64,000 nucleotides of DNA, taken from assembly GCF_003545815.1 (NCBI RefSeq), contig NZ_PDUW01000002.1, positions 186,001 through 250,000 of the forward strand. Reading direction: 5' to 3'. This document shows, piece after piece, positions 1-7,683 of the stretch (the stretch's first letter is position 1; each line of letters begins with the position of its first letter). A program made the position numbers and the translations under genes. The notes under the pieces were generated by a model. That model was not told the DNA's origin. It was given only the letters and a program-made list of their open reading frames with translations, and did not search any database. The DNA comes from Pusillimonas caeni. Its GTDB lineage: Bacteria > Pseudomonadota > Gammaproteobacteria > Burkholderiales > Burkholderiaceae_B.

Positions 1-400
1 TGCCTTCCATGATGAAGCGCAGGGCGCTGGCCGAATGGTTGTGCGCCGAGGCCAGTTCGCCGGGATTCATGGCCTGCAGGCCCGAATAAAGCCAGCCCAC
101 GGCCGCGGCGACGTCCTGGCGGCCGGGATTGTTCAGATAAACGACCCGCCGGCCGGCCTTCTCGGGCGACACCAGGTCGATGGAACGCAGCACGTGGTCG
201 CGCAGGTCGTTGTAGCGCCACAGCACGGGCACGGACGACGATTGCGGAAACCAGGGCTCGATCTTGTTGGCGACCGTCCAGAGTGCGCCGGTCTTGAGGG
301 AATCGAGCTCTTCGTAATAGGCGAGCAGCTCGGGCGTGTCTTCGACGTTGGCGCGTCCGACCACGTCTTCGCGATAATTGGTGCGGGGTGCAATTTTCAT
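1..400 (-). CDS. gentisate 1,2-dioxygenase, N-terminal part (cut by window edge)
   Basis: This is the first 133 codons of a cupin ring-cleavage dioxygenase that runs off the left edge. The N-terminus carries the YYEELDSLKTGALW and VGWLYSGLQAMNPGE stretches followed by the start of a HNHSASALRFIMEG segment, which is typical of gentisate 1,2-dioxygenase, where such histidines bind Fe(II). The enzyme opens gentisate to maleylpyruvate in the cytoplasm. A LysR gene is divergent 210 bases away, and a maleate isomerase lies 2.1 kb off, so the locus probably feeds maleylpyruvate towards maleate and fumarate. The related 1-hydroxy-2-naphthoate or salicylate dioxygenases cannot be excluded from the N-terminus alone. 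Confidence 0.82.
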   Translation of the reverse strand, partial: MKIAPRTNYREDVVGRANVEDTPELLAYYEELDSLKTGALWTVANKIEPWFPQSSSVPVLWRYNDLRDHVLRSIDLVSPEKAGRRVVYLNNPGRQDVAAAVGWLYSGLQAMNPGELASAHNHSASALRFIMEG

Positions 401-423
401 GTCGGCCTGTCTCACTAAGAACT

Positions 424-437
424 GATTTTATAAAATC
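424..437. promoter_or_regulatory. 14-bp perfect palindrome in the divergent promoter region
   Basis: GATTTTATAAAATC is a perfect palindrome 24 bases upstream of the dioxygenase start and 174 bases upstream of the LysR start at 611. The surrounding 420-475 stretch is AT-rich compared with its neighbours. It may be an operator or overlap the dioxygenase promoter. It does not clearly match a T-N11-A LysR box, so the binding protein is unknown. Confidence 0.35.
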
Positions 438-610
438 GTGGGCTTTTTCGATAATATTAGAGAAAATTCAAGAGAAAAACAAGCGCCGGCAGGCGCGCCC
501 GTCAGAGTATCGGTGTTATATATGCCAGCGTGGCGCAAGCGGCCCGCGCCTGCAAGGCAGGGCGTGCAATCCGGGGCTGCGCGCCCCTCCACCCATTCGC
601 AGAAAATTCC

Positions 611-1540
611 ATGGCTACAGACTGGACCGACCGTATACGCCTGCGCAACCTGAAGTTCCTGCTCAGCCTTGCCCAGACGCGCAACCTCAGCCATTCGGCC
701 AAGCTGCTGCATACGACGCAGCCGGGGCTTTCCAAGTGGCTCAAGGACCTGGAGACCGACATCGGCCTGCCTTTGTTCGAGCGCCACGCGCGCGGGCTGA
801 CGCCCACCTCCCATGGCGAAACCCTGATCGCCCACGCGCGCCGCATCGACGCGCAGCTGGACCGGGCGGCGGACGACATGAATGTTCTGCGCGACGGGGG
901 CGCCGGCCGCGTGGTGATCGGCGCCTCGGGCGCGGCCGCCACCGAAGCGGCTCCCCGCGCGATACTGGCGATGGCCGAGCGGATGCCCGACATGCGCATC
1001 GATCTGGTGGAGGGCACCATGGACCGCCTGCTGACGCTGCTGGCGCGCGGCGACCTGGACATCGTCATGGGCCGCACGGCAAGCGACATCGCGGTGGAAT
1101 CCAGCATTCAGTCCGAAGAGCTTTACGTCGAGCCCATCGACCTGGTCGCCCGCCCCGACCATCCACTGTTCGACCTGCCCGAGCTGCACTGGCACGACGT
1201 CAAGCAATACCGCTGGATAGTCTGGCCCAGCCAGACGCCCGTCAGGAACGCCCTGGAGGCCGCGCTGGCCAACGCCAACCAGTCCCTGCCCCGGAACTAT
1301 ATCGAAAGCAATTCGGTCATTGCCAACGTCACCCTGCTGACGCATAGCGACGTCATCGGCACGGCATCGCACCGCTCCACCGTCATGCTGGCCCGGCTCA
1401 ATCTGGTGCGCATCCTGCCTCTCAAGCTGGAGGGCTTCGGATCGGTCTCCATGTACTGGCGCAACGACGAACTGTATCCGAAGTCCTTCGAAATGGCTTT
1501 GGAATGCGTGCGGCGCACCACGCGGGAGGAAGCGGGCTAG
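611..1540 (+). CDS. LysR-family transcriptional regulator, divergent from the gentisate dioxygenase
   Basis: A 309-residue LysR-type regulator. The winged HTH lies at about residues 9-68 (RNLSHSAKLLHTTQPGLSKWLKDLE, then LPLFERHARGLTPTSHGETL), followed by a periplasmic-binding-like effector domain from about residue 95. The ATG at 611 was chosen because the HTH alignment begins directly after it; an in-frame ATG at 530 would add 27 unrelated residues. No strong Shine-Dalgarno sequence is visible. The divergent placement suggests that it controls the dioxygenase in response to gentisate or a precursor, which is an inference. It ends 22 bases from the convergent LysR gene at 1563-2435. Confidence 0.88.
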   Translation: MATDWTDRIRLRNLKFLLSLAQTRNLSHSAKLLHTTQPGLSKWLKDLETDIGLPLFERHARGLTPTSHGETLIAHARRIDAQLDRAADDMNVLRDGGAGRVVIGASGAAATEAAPRAILAMAERMPDMRIDLVEGTMDRLLTLLARGDLDIVMGRTASDIAVESSIQSEELYVEPIDLVARPDHPLFDLPELHWHDVKQYRWIVWPSQTPVRNALEAALANANQSLPRNYIESNSVIANVTLLTHSDVIGTASHRSTVMLARLNLVRILPLKLEGFGSVSMYWRNDELYPKSFEMALECVRRTTREEAG

Positions 1541-1562
1541 CGTCGATGCGGCTCGACCGGCC

Positions 1563-2435
1563 CTAAGGCTGCGTGAGCTGCCTGACGAAGGTTTCCAGCG
1601 CCGCCTTGCGATTGTCCTTGCGCATGACGGCGTGCACGCTGGCTTCCAGGCCGGGTTCGTCCAGGGGGCGAAATGCCAGGGCGTGCGGCTGATAGGCGCT
1701 GGTAGAGGTCGGCACCAGCGCGATGCCCAGTCCGGCCGTCACCAGGCTGAGCTGCGCCGGCACCTCGGCCACGGTCTGTTCCACGTCGGGCGAGAAGCCG
1801 TGGGCCGCGCAAGCCCTGAAGATGCGTTCGGCAAAGGTCGACGTTTCGCGGCGAAGCATGACGAAGCGCTCGCCGGCAAGCTCGTCGAGCCGGATGCGCG
1901 TGCGTCGGGACAGGGGGTGTTCGGGAGGCAGGGCGACCAGCAGCGGGTCCGGCCACAGGCGGCGGCTGCACAGCAGGTCGTCCTCGATGGACTGGCGCGA
2001 GATGCTGACGTCGATGCGGTGCTCGCGCAGCGCTTCGAGCTGGTCGTTGGGCGCCATTTCGTTCAAAATGACACGGATGTCGGGATGCGACGCAGCCAGT
2101 TTGCCGATCAGTCCGGGCAGCGGGCCCAGAAAATGCGAGCCCGACAACCCCACCTCGATGCGGCCGGCCAGCCCCGCATCGATATGTTGCACCCGCAGCG
2201 TCGCTTCCTTCAGCCGGCTTTGAATGACGCGCACGTCGCGCAGAAACGATGCGCCCGCCTCGGTAAGCTCGACCTTGCGGCTGTTGCGATGGAACAGCTT
2301 CACGCCCAGCTCGTCCTCGAGCTGGGCGATCTGGGCGCTGAGCGGCGGCTGCGAAATATGCAGGCGCTCGGCGGCGCGAGTGAAGTTCAATTCCTCGGCC
2401 AATGTCGTAAAGTAGCGTAGCTGGCGCAGTTCCAT
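1563..2435 (-). CDS. LysR-family transcriptional regulator, divergent from maleate isomerase
   Basis: A 290-residue LysR regulator of the CatM/BenM-like general type. It begins MELRQLRYFTTLAEELNFTRAAERL with the recognition helix in HISQPPLSAQIAQLE, then LGVKLFHRNSRKVELTEAG. The C-terminal two thirds form the effector-binding domain. The ATG at 2435 matches the normal family N-terminus; upstream in-frame codons encode a sequence unlike LysR proteins. It is transcribed away from the maleate isomerase gene, sharing a 109-base intergenic region, so that gene is the most likely target. Two LysR genes between two steps of one pathway suggest separate inducer sensing for gentisate cleavage and for maleate. 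Confidence 0.88.
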   Translation of the reverse strand: MELRQLRYFTTLAEELNFTRAAERLHISQPPLSAQIAQLEDELGVKLFHRNSRKVELTEAGASFLRDVRVIQSRLKEATLRVQHIDAGLAGRIEVGLSGSHFLGPLPGLIGKLAASHPDIRVILNEMAPNDQLEALREHRIDVSISRQSIEDDLLCSRRLWPDPLLVALPPEHPLSRRTRIRLDELAGERFVMLRRETSTFAERIFRACAAHGFSPDVEQTVAEVPAQLSLVTAGLGIALVPTSTSAYQPHALAFRPLDEPGLEASVHAVMRKDNRKAALETFVRQLTQP

Positions 2436-2544
2436 AGGCAAAATATAGCGCATGAGACGAAATCGATATTGGTCCGCGCGCCCTAAATAAACGATCATAG
2501 TCACGTAACCGTCATATAGACCCTCACTATTTCAGGTATAGATC

Positions 2545-3306
2545 ATGACCACCAACGCTCGCTCCTTCCGCATCGGTCAAATCGTTCCCAGCTCGAACAC
2601 CACGATGGAAACCGAAATTCCGCTCATGCTGCGCAGCCGCGAAGCCTCGTTCCCCGAGCGCTTCACCTTCCATTCCAGCCGCATGCGCATGAAGAAAGTC
2701 ACGGCCGAAGAGCTCAAGGCCATGGACGCCGACTCCGACCGCTGCGCGCTCGAGCTGTCCGACGCGCGCGTCGACGTGCTGGGCTACGCCTGCCTGGTCG
2801 CCATCATGAGCATGGGCCTGGGCTACCACCGTGAATCCGAGAAGCGCCTGCACCAGGTCACCGTCGACAACAACGGCGAAGCCCCTGTCGTGTCCAGCGC
2901 CGGCGCGCTGGTCGACGGACTGCACGCCATGGGCGCCAAGAAAGTGTCCATCCTGACTCCCTACATGAAGCCCCTGACCCAGCTCGTGGTCGACTACATC
3001 GAGAACGAGGGCATCGAAGTGCATGACGCCGTGTCGCTCGAAATCCCCGACAACCTCGAAGTCGGCCGCCAAGATCCCCTGGCTCCCGCCGAGCACGTCA
3101 AGCGCCTGAACACCAGCGGCGTCGACGCCGTGGTGCTGTCCGCCTGCGTGCAGATGCCGTCCTTCCAGTCGGTGCAGCAGGTCGAAGACCGGCTCGGCCT
3201 GCCGGTTACCACCGCGGCCATCAGCACGGTTCACCAGATGCTCAAGCGCCTGAATCTGCAGCGCGAAGTGCCCAACGCCGGCAGCCTGCTCTCCGGCCGC
3301 TACTAA
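2545..3306 (+). CDS. maiA: maleate cis-trans isomerase (Asp/Glu racemase superfamily)
   Basis: A 253-residue maleate isomerase, which converts maleate to fumarate without a cofactor. The two expected catalytic cysteines are visible at C83 (GYACLVAIMS) and C201 (LSACVQMPS), and the N-terminus has the family's IVPSSNTTMETE substrate-binding stretch. Length matches the bacterial enzymes (about 250 residues). In nicotinate and gentisate catabolism it passes maleate into the TCA cycle. It stands alone behind its own divergent promoter region and is followed by a strong terminator at 3348. Arylmalonate decarboxylase is a relative, but the N-terminal signature favours maleate isomerase. Confidence 0.85.
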   Translation: MTTNARSFRIGQIVPSSNTTMETEIPLMLRSREASFPERFTFHSSRMRMKKVTAEELKAMDADSDRCALELSDARVDVLGYACLVAIMSMGLGYHRESEKRLHQVTVDNNGEAPVVSSAGALVDGLHAMGAKKVSILTPYMKPLTQLVVDYIENEGIEVHDAVSLEIPDNLEVGRQDPLAPAEHVKRLNTSGVDAVVLSACVQMPSFQSVQQVEDRLGLPVTTAAISTVHQMLKRLNLQREVPNAGSLLSGRY

Positions 3307-3347
3307 GCAGCATGCATTGCCCTCGCCAAGGCGGGGGCAAGCTCCCC

Positions 3348-3381
3348 AGCCCGATACGGCGTTGCCGTGTCGGGCTTTTTT
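3348..3381 (+). terminator. rho-independent terminator after maiA
   Basis: A 13-bp stem (AGCCCGATACGGC with its complement, one G-U wobble) closes a 3-base loop and is followed directly by six T residues. It lies 42 bases after the maiA stop and just before the convergent HD-domain gene ends at 3385. The T-run serves only the plus strand. Confidence 0.85.
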
Positions 3382-3384
3382 GCA

Positions 3385-4053
3385 TCAGAGCCCGAGCAAT
3401 ACGGTTTTGTTGCCCGCGATGCGGCGCCGTTCCGCCAGGTTCATTTGCGCCACGTCGTTGCGGCCTTCAAGTGAGGCGATGGCCTCTCGATAGATGCCCA
3501 GAGCGTTCTCCATTGCTACGGTGGGACGGATGCGGGTCAGCATCCAGTCCAGCTTGTCGCATACTTTGCCATGGCTCAGTTTGCCCGAAGACGCCCATTC
3601 GTAAGCTAGCCAGTCGAGGGTATCGAACCAGGACAGCGAGTCGGCCGCCTGCAGGATGTCTTCCTCCGTATTGCCGCCGATTTCATGGCGTAGGACGAGC
3701 TGCCGTACACGACGTATGAATGCCTCTGGAACGGAGGGTTGCTTCCTGAGCCAGTCCTCAACGATGTCGGCAGACCGGATGGAATGGGCGAACAGGTAAT
3801 CTGGATCGTCGAAAGAGGTATCCGGCGTGCCGGATGGTCCGCCGGGGAAGAATCGCTCGGCATCATGTACCAGCGCGGCGAATTTCAGTTCGGCCGAGGC
3901 GGTGGGAACCAGACGCATGGTCCAGGCGCGGGTGGATAAAAGATGCTCCAATTGATAGAACCCATCCAGCCAATTTATCGCCGCCAGTTCCAATACGCTG
4001 AAATCGGGATCCGCGAAGCGGCCCCTGAACCGGGCTTCCAATGATTGGTCCAT
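3385..4053 (-). CDS. HD-domain protein of unknown substrate
   Basis: A 222-residue cytoplasmic protein with a classic HD phosphohydrolase metal-site pattern: H37, H63-D64 (ALVHDAERFF), H90, R122-H123-E124 and D138 (QAADSLSWFDTL). HD proteins are metal-dependent hydrolases, usually of phosphate esters or nucleotides. It has an AGGA Shine-Dalgarno sequence seven bases before its ATG and sits 30 bases downstream of the molybdenum hydroxylase large subunit on the same strand, so it may be the last gene of that long transcription unit. A role in removing a phosphate introduced by the dikinase pair upstream is an attractive but unproven idea. Confidence 0.6.
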   Translation of the reverse strand: MDQSLEARFRGRFADPDFSVLELAAINWLDGFYQLEHLLSTRAWTMRLVPTASAELKFAALVHDAERFFPGGPSGTPDTSFDDPDYLFAHSIRSADIVEDWLRKQPSVPEAFIRRVRQLVLRHEIGGNTEEDILQAADSLSWFDTLDWLAYEWASSGKLSHGKVCDKLDWMLTRIRPTVAMENALGIYREAIASLEGRNDVAQMNLAERRRIAGNKTVLLGL

Positions 4054-4083
4054 TCTTGTTTCCTTACAGATTTCGTGAGGTAT

Positions 4084-6489
4084 TCATTCGCAGCGCGGTG
4101 CGCGCAGAGCGTGCCATATAGCCTCGGGGGTGAGGGGAAGCGCCGAAATCTCCACTTGGAACTCGGCCAGCGCGTTGCAGACCGCATTGGTTACCGCTGC
4201 GGCTGGGGCGATGGTACCGACTTCGCCTACGCCCCGTATGCCCAGCGGGGTGACCGGAGAGGGAACTTCAGTATGCAAAAGCGTTATAGGCGGCGCGTCG
4301 GCGGCGGTGGGGGCGAAATAATCCATCATCGTGCCATTGAGCAACTGGCCTGTCTGCTCATCGTAAAGCAGCTCTTCGCCCAGGGCCGCGCCGAACCCTT
4401 GCATCAGAGCGCCGCGTACCTGACCTTCTACCAGCATGGGATTGATGACGGTTCCGCAGTCGTGCACCAATACGAAATTTTCAATTTCGAATTCTCCGGT
4501 CAGCGGGTCGACCAGTACCTTGGCGGCCGCCGTGCCGAACGCGAAAGCGGCCTCGGGCGGCTCGAAGTGGGTGGTGACTTCCAGACCAGGCGGCTCATCG
4601 GCGGGAATGCCTTGGCCCACGATGGCGCGCGTAAAGATCTGACTCAGGGGCATGCCGCGTTGAGCGTCCTGGCTATGGCGAACCTGGCGTCCCTCCAGGA
4701 CGAGTTCGCTTTCGGCGCATTCCAGGGCCATGGCCGCGATGCGCAGGATTTTTGCGCGCAGTACCGTACCGGCTTCCTGAAGGGCGCCGGCCGAGGCGAT
4801 CATGGTTCGCGATGCGAAAGACCCGGTGTTCAAAGGAGACGCCGCGGTGTCGCCGGAATGAACGCGGACGATGTCCATGTCCACGCCGAGTATGTCGGCG
4901 CATACCTGTGCCATGGCGGTTTCGGTGCTTTGGCCGATCGACGAGACGCCCGTGTAGATGTCGATGCCGCCCGAGCGGTTGGCGCGCAAGGTAAGGCTTT
5001 CGTGCGCTCCGAATTGCGAACCCCGCTTCATGAGAAAGCGTGCACTGGCGTAGCCGGTTCGCTCGATGAAGGAAGAAAACCCGATGCCCACTTTACGGCC
5101 GTCGGATAGCTCGTTCGACTTGGCGTTGCGATGCGCCTCATAGCCTATGGCGTCAGCGGCCATGTCCAGGCTCTTGGGGTAATCGCCGCTGTCGTAGACG
5201 GCGCCGCTGGCCGTGGTCCATGGAAGGTCTTCGGGACGCAACATGTTCTTGCGGCGCAGATCCAGGGGATCCATGCCGAGCTTGCGGGCCAGCCTGTCCA
5301 TCAGGACTTCGCGGGCGAAGTTGACTTCGGGCTGGCCATAGCCACGGTAAGCGCCTATGGGAGTCTTGTTGGTCAGCGCCACGCGTCGGCGCACATAGGC
5401 GTCGCCCACCTTGTAGGGGCCGGCAAAAGTGACGCTGGATAGCTGGGATGAGCCGAAAGAAGAGTTCCAACCTCCGAGGTCGGTGACGTAATCATCGATG
5501 AGGGAGACGATGAGGCCGTCTTGTGTGGCGCCGATCTGATAGTCGTGCAGCGATTCACGGCCATGCGTGGCTGACCGGAAGTGTTCCAAGCGGTCTTCTA
5601 TCCATTTGACGGGTTGACGCAGGGCCATGGCGTGCAGGGAGGCGAGTATGTCTTCGGGATAGACGCCCAGCTTCATGCCGAAGCCGCCGCCCACGTCGGA
5701 CGCGGCGACTTCGATGCAGCTTTCTTCGATGCGCAGGATTTCGGCCAATTGCTTGCGCACCAGATGCGGTGTCTGGGTGGACATGCGCACAGAAAGCAGG
5801 CGTATGCCCGGCCGCCAGCTCGCCAGAATGCCCCGGGTCTCCATGGGAAGCGGCGTTACGCGATTGACGCGGAACCGGTCCTGTACCACGACGTCGGCTT
5901 CGCCGAGCTTTCGGTGGGCTTCACCGGCTTGATCCACGTTCTCGGCCAGGATGTTGCTGGCCAGAATACCGGGATGCAGTATCGGGGCTTCGGATTCGAT
6001 CGTTTTTGCCGTATCGGTGATACAGGGTAGCGGCTCGTACTCGATATGGACGAGCTCGATGGCGTCTTCAGCGACAGCGCGCGTGGCCGCGGCGATGCTG
6101 ACTACCGGTTGGCCTTCGTGCAGCGCCCTGCCTTGCGCCAGAGCGTAATAGGGCAGGGCGGCGGCACCCGGCACAGGGCGCAACACTGTCATGGGGCGGG
6201 TCGCTTCGACGATGTCTTCCGGACAAAGAATATGACGCACACCGGGCAACTGCATTGCTTCGGAAATATCGATGGAGACGATGCGCGCATGAGGAAAGGG
6301 GCAGCGGGCCACCGCCATCTCCAGCACGCGACTGGGCTGATCGTCATCCACATAATGCCCGTCTCCACGCAAAAGCCTCAGATCCTCGGTGCGCAGGATG
6401 GCGCGGCCGATGTGGCGGTGCGTGTCTCGGTCGGCATTGGGAGCCGTTGCCGGTGCTTCTTCGGGTTTGGTTATTACATGGTCTAGCAT
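4084..6489 (-). CDS. molybdopterin-binding large subunit of a xanthine dehydrogenase-family hydroxylase
   Basis: An 801-residue catalytic subunit of a CoxL/CutL-type three-subunit hydroxylase that oxidises aldehydes or hydroxylates heteroaromatic rings using water and a molybdenum cofactor. Visible features are RHIGRAILRTEDLRLLRGDGHYVDD at the N-terminus, VGGGFGMK, AYRGYGQPE and the active-site glutamate E756 in RGVGEVGTIAP. The AYRGYGQPE loop lacks the AYRCSFR active-site cysteine motif of true CO dehydrogenase, so this is a form II-like enzyme despite its neighbour CoxG. The start overlaps the 2Fe-2S gene by 7 bases, indicating translational coupling. Substrate unknown; the dikinase pair and importer upstream suggest a dedicated catabolic substrate. 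Confidence 0.85.
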   Translation of the reverse strand: MLDHVITKPEEAPATAPNADRDTHRHIGRAILRTEDLRLLRGDGHYVDDDQPSRVLEMAVARCPFPHARIVSIDISEAMQLPGVRHILCPEDIVEATRPMTVLRPVPGAAALPYYALAQGRALHEGQPVVSIAAATRAVAEDAIELVHIEYEPLPCITDTAKTIESEAPILHPGILASNILAENVDQAGEAHRKLGEADVVVQDRFRVNRVTPLPMETRGILASWRPGIRLLSVRMSTQTPHLVRKQLAEILRIEESCIEVAASDVGGGFGMKLGVYPEDILASLHAMALRQPVKWIEDRLEHFRSATHGRESLHDYQIGATQDGLIVSLIDDYVTDLGGWNSSFGSSQLSSVTFAGPYKVGDAYVRRRVALTNKTPIGAYRGYGQPEVNFAREVLMDRLARKLGMDPLDLRRKNMLRPEDLPWTTASGAVYDSGDYPKSLDMAADAIGYEAHRNAKSNELSDGRKVGIGFSSFIERTGYASARFLMKRGSQFGAHESLTLRANRSGGIDIYTGVSSIGQSTETAMAQVCADILGVDMDIVRVHSGDTAASPLNTGSFASRTMIASAGALQEAGTVLRAKILRIAAMALECAESELVLEGRQVRHSQDAQRGMPLSQIFTRAIVGQGIPADEPPGLEVTTHFEPPEAAFAFGTAAAKVLVDPLTGEFEIENFVLVHDCGTVINPMLVEGQVRGALMQGFGAALGEELLYDEQTGQLLNGTMMDYFAPTAADAPPITLLHTEVPSPVTPLGIRGVGEVGTIAPAAAVTNAVCNALAEFQVEISALPLTPEAIWHALRAPRCE

Positions 6490-6986
6490 GGCAGTCCGTC
6501 GTCAATCATTTGATCGCCCAGGTACTGGGCTACGGCACGCACCGGTCCTTCGTAGCCGGTGCAGCGGCACAGAACGCCGCTCATTTCTTCCCGCAGCTCG
6601 GAAAGGGTGTAGCGCTTGCCGCTGTTCTTGAGATGGGTGGCCAGCATGAGAAAGCCGGGAGTACAGAAGCCGCATTGCAAGCCGTGGTGTTCTCGAAAAG
6701 CTTGCTGCAGCGCGTTCAATCCGCCGTTTTCCTCGAGCGATTCAACGGTACGTACGGTACAGTCGTCCAACTGCACCGCAAGCATCAGGCAGGACTTCAC
6801 TGCGACGCCATCGACCACAATGGTGCACATGCCGCATACGCCCTGCTCGCAGCCGATGTGAACACCGGTCAGGCCGCAGCGTTTGCGCAGGAAATCGGCG
6901 GCATGCATACGTACAGGCACGGCCTCGGCAATGTCGTCGCCGTTGATGTCTGCCTGAATTTCCATGACATTGGTTTCTTTCATCAT
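6483..6986 (-). CDS. (2Fe-2S)-binding small subunit of the molybdenum hydroxylase
   Basis: A 167-residue electron-transfer subunit with two 2Fe-2S clusters. The plant-ferredoxin-like cluster uses C46, C51, C54 and C66 (GCEQGVCGMC), and the C-terminal helical cluster uses C105, C108, C140 and C142 (CGFCTPG and CRCTGY). It relays electrons from the molybdenum centre of the large subunit to the FAD subunit. It lies between the CoxG-like gene (2 bases upstream) and the large subunit (7-base overlap). A second in-frame ATG follows the first, so the start could be at 6983. Confidence 0.9.
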   Translation of the reverse strand: MMKETNVMEIQADINGDDIAEAVPVRMHAADFLRKRCGLTGVHIGCEQGVCGMCTIVVDGVAVKSCLMLAVQLDDCTVRTVESLEENGGLNALQQAFREHHGLQCGFCTPGFLMLATHLKNSGKRYTLSELREEMSGVLCRCTGYEGPVRAVAQYLGDQMIDDGLPC

Positions 6987-6988
6987 GG

Positions 6989-7663
6989 CTAACCTTGAGC
7001 GATGACGTGGTACAGAACGAAAAGCGAAACGATGAAAGTGGCCACGCTGAAAGAGGCGGCGACTTTATTCCAGGGGTCGTCCGTTTGCTGCCGAGCCACA
7101 AGAGATTGGTTTGTCGCGGCGGCTTCGGCCGCCGCGCGTGCCGAAGCCGCTCTGCCGGCGCGGCTCGGAGCAAGCGTGGCGACCGGCGTTTCGGAGCCGT
7201 CAGGTGCGGTCGGCGAGCCGCCGACAAGAACCGACGATAGGTTGGCGGCAAACTGCGCGGTGAGCTTTTCGGCCTGCTTGGCGATGATGCGCTGGCCTAC
7301 GCTGCCCAGTGCTCCGGCCAGAGCCGCATCGCCTTCGACCGTGACGTGGGTCGAGCCGGCGTTATCGTTCAGCGTAACGGTGTTAGTAGCGCGAAAGTTG
7401 CCCACCGCGCCGCGTACCGCCTTGCCTATCAGTGTGAACTGAATGACTTTTGGCGGAGTGCGTTTAGTGATGCGAACGCTGGTGTCGAAGCTGGCCGAAA
7501 TAGGGCCGACCTTCTGAGTCATGCGTACAGAGAGCTGATCGGGGTCGATGACCTGGATGTCGTCGATGCCAGGCATGCACTTGGCGACTTCGTCGGCTCG
7601 CTGGAAGAAGTCCCAGACGGGCTGGATGGCTTCATCAACGGTGAACTCCTGTTTGTATTTCAT
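6989..7663 (-). CDS. CoxG/SRPBCC-family protein with C-terminal membrane anchor
   Basis: A 224-residue protein with an SRPBCC (START-like) fold over about residues 1-150, including CMPGIDDI and the FRATNTVTLNDN-containing strands, an Ala/Pro/Ser-rich linker and a C-terminal hydrophobic segment (VATFIVSLFVLYHVIA, about residues 203-219). In the CO dehydrogenase system CoxG anchors the enzyme to the membrane; in related molybdenum hydroxylase operons its role is taken to be membrane recruitment or maturation. The tail here fits that anchoring role. It sits between the FAD and 2Fe-2S subunit genes with gaps of 20 and 2 bases. Confidence 0.82.
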   Translation of the reverse strand: MKYKQEFTVDEAIQPVWDFFQRADEVAKCMPGIDDIQVIDPDQLSVRMTQKVGPISASFDTSVRITKRTPPKVIQFTLIGKAVRGAVGNFRATNTVTLNDNAGSTHVTVEGDAALAGALGSVGQRIIAKQAEKLTAQFAANLSSVLVGGSPTAPDGSETPVATLAPSRAGRAASARAAAEAAATNQSLVARQQTDDPWNKVAASFSVATFIVSLFVLYHVIAQG

Positions 7664-7683
7664 GTACGACTCTCATGCGAAAC

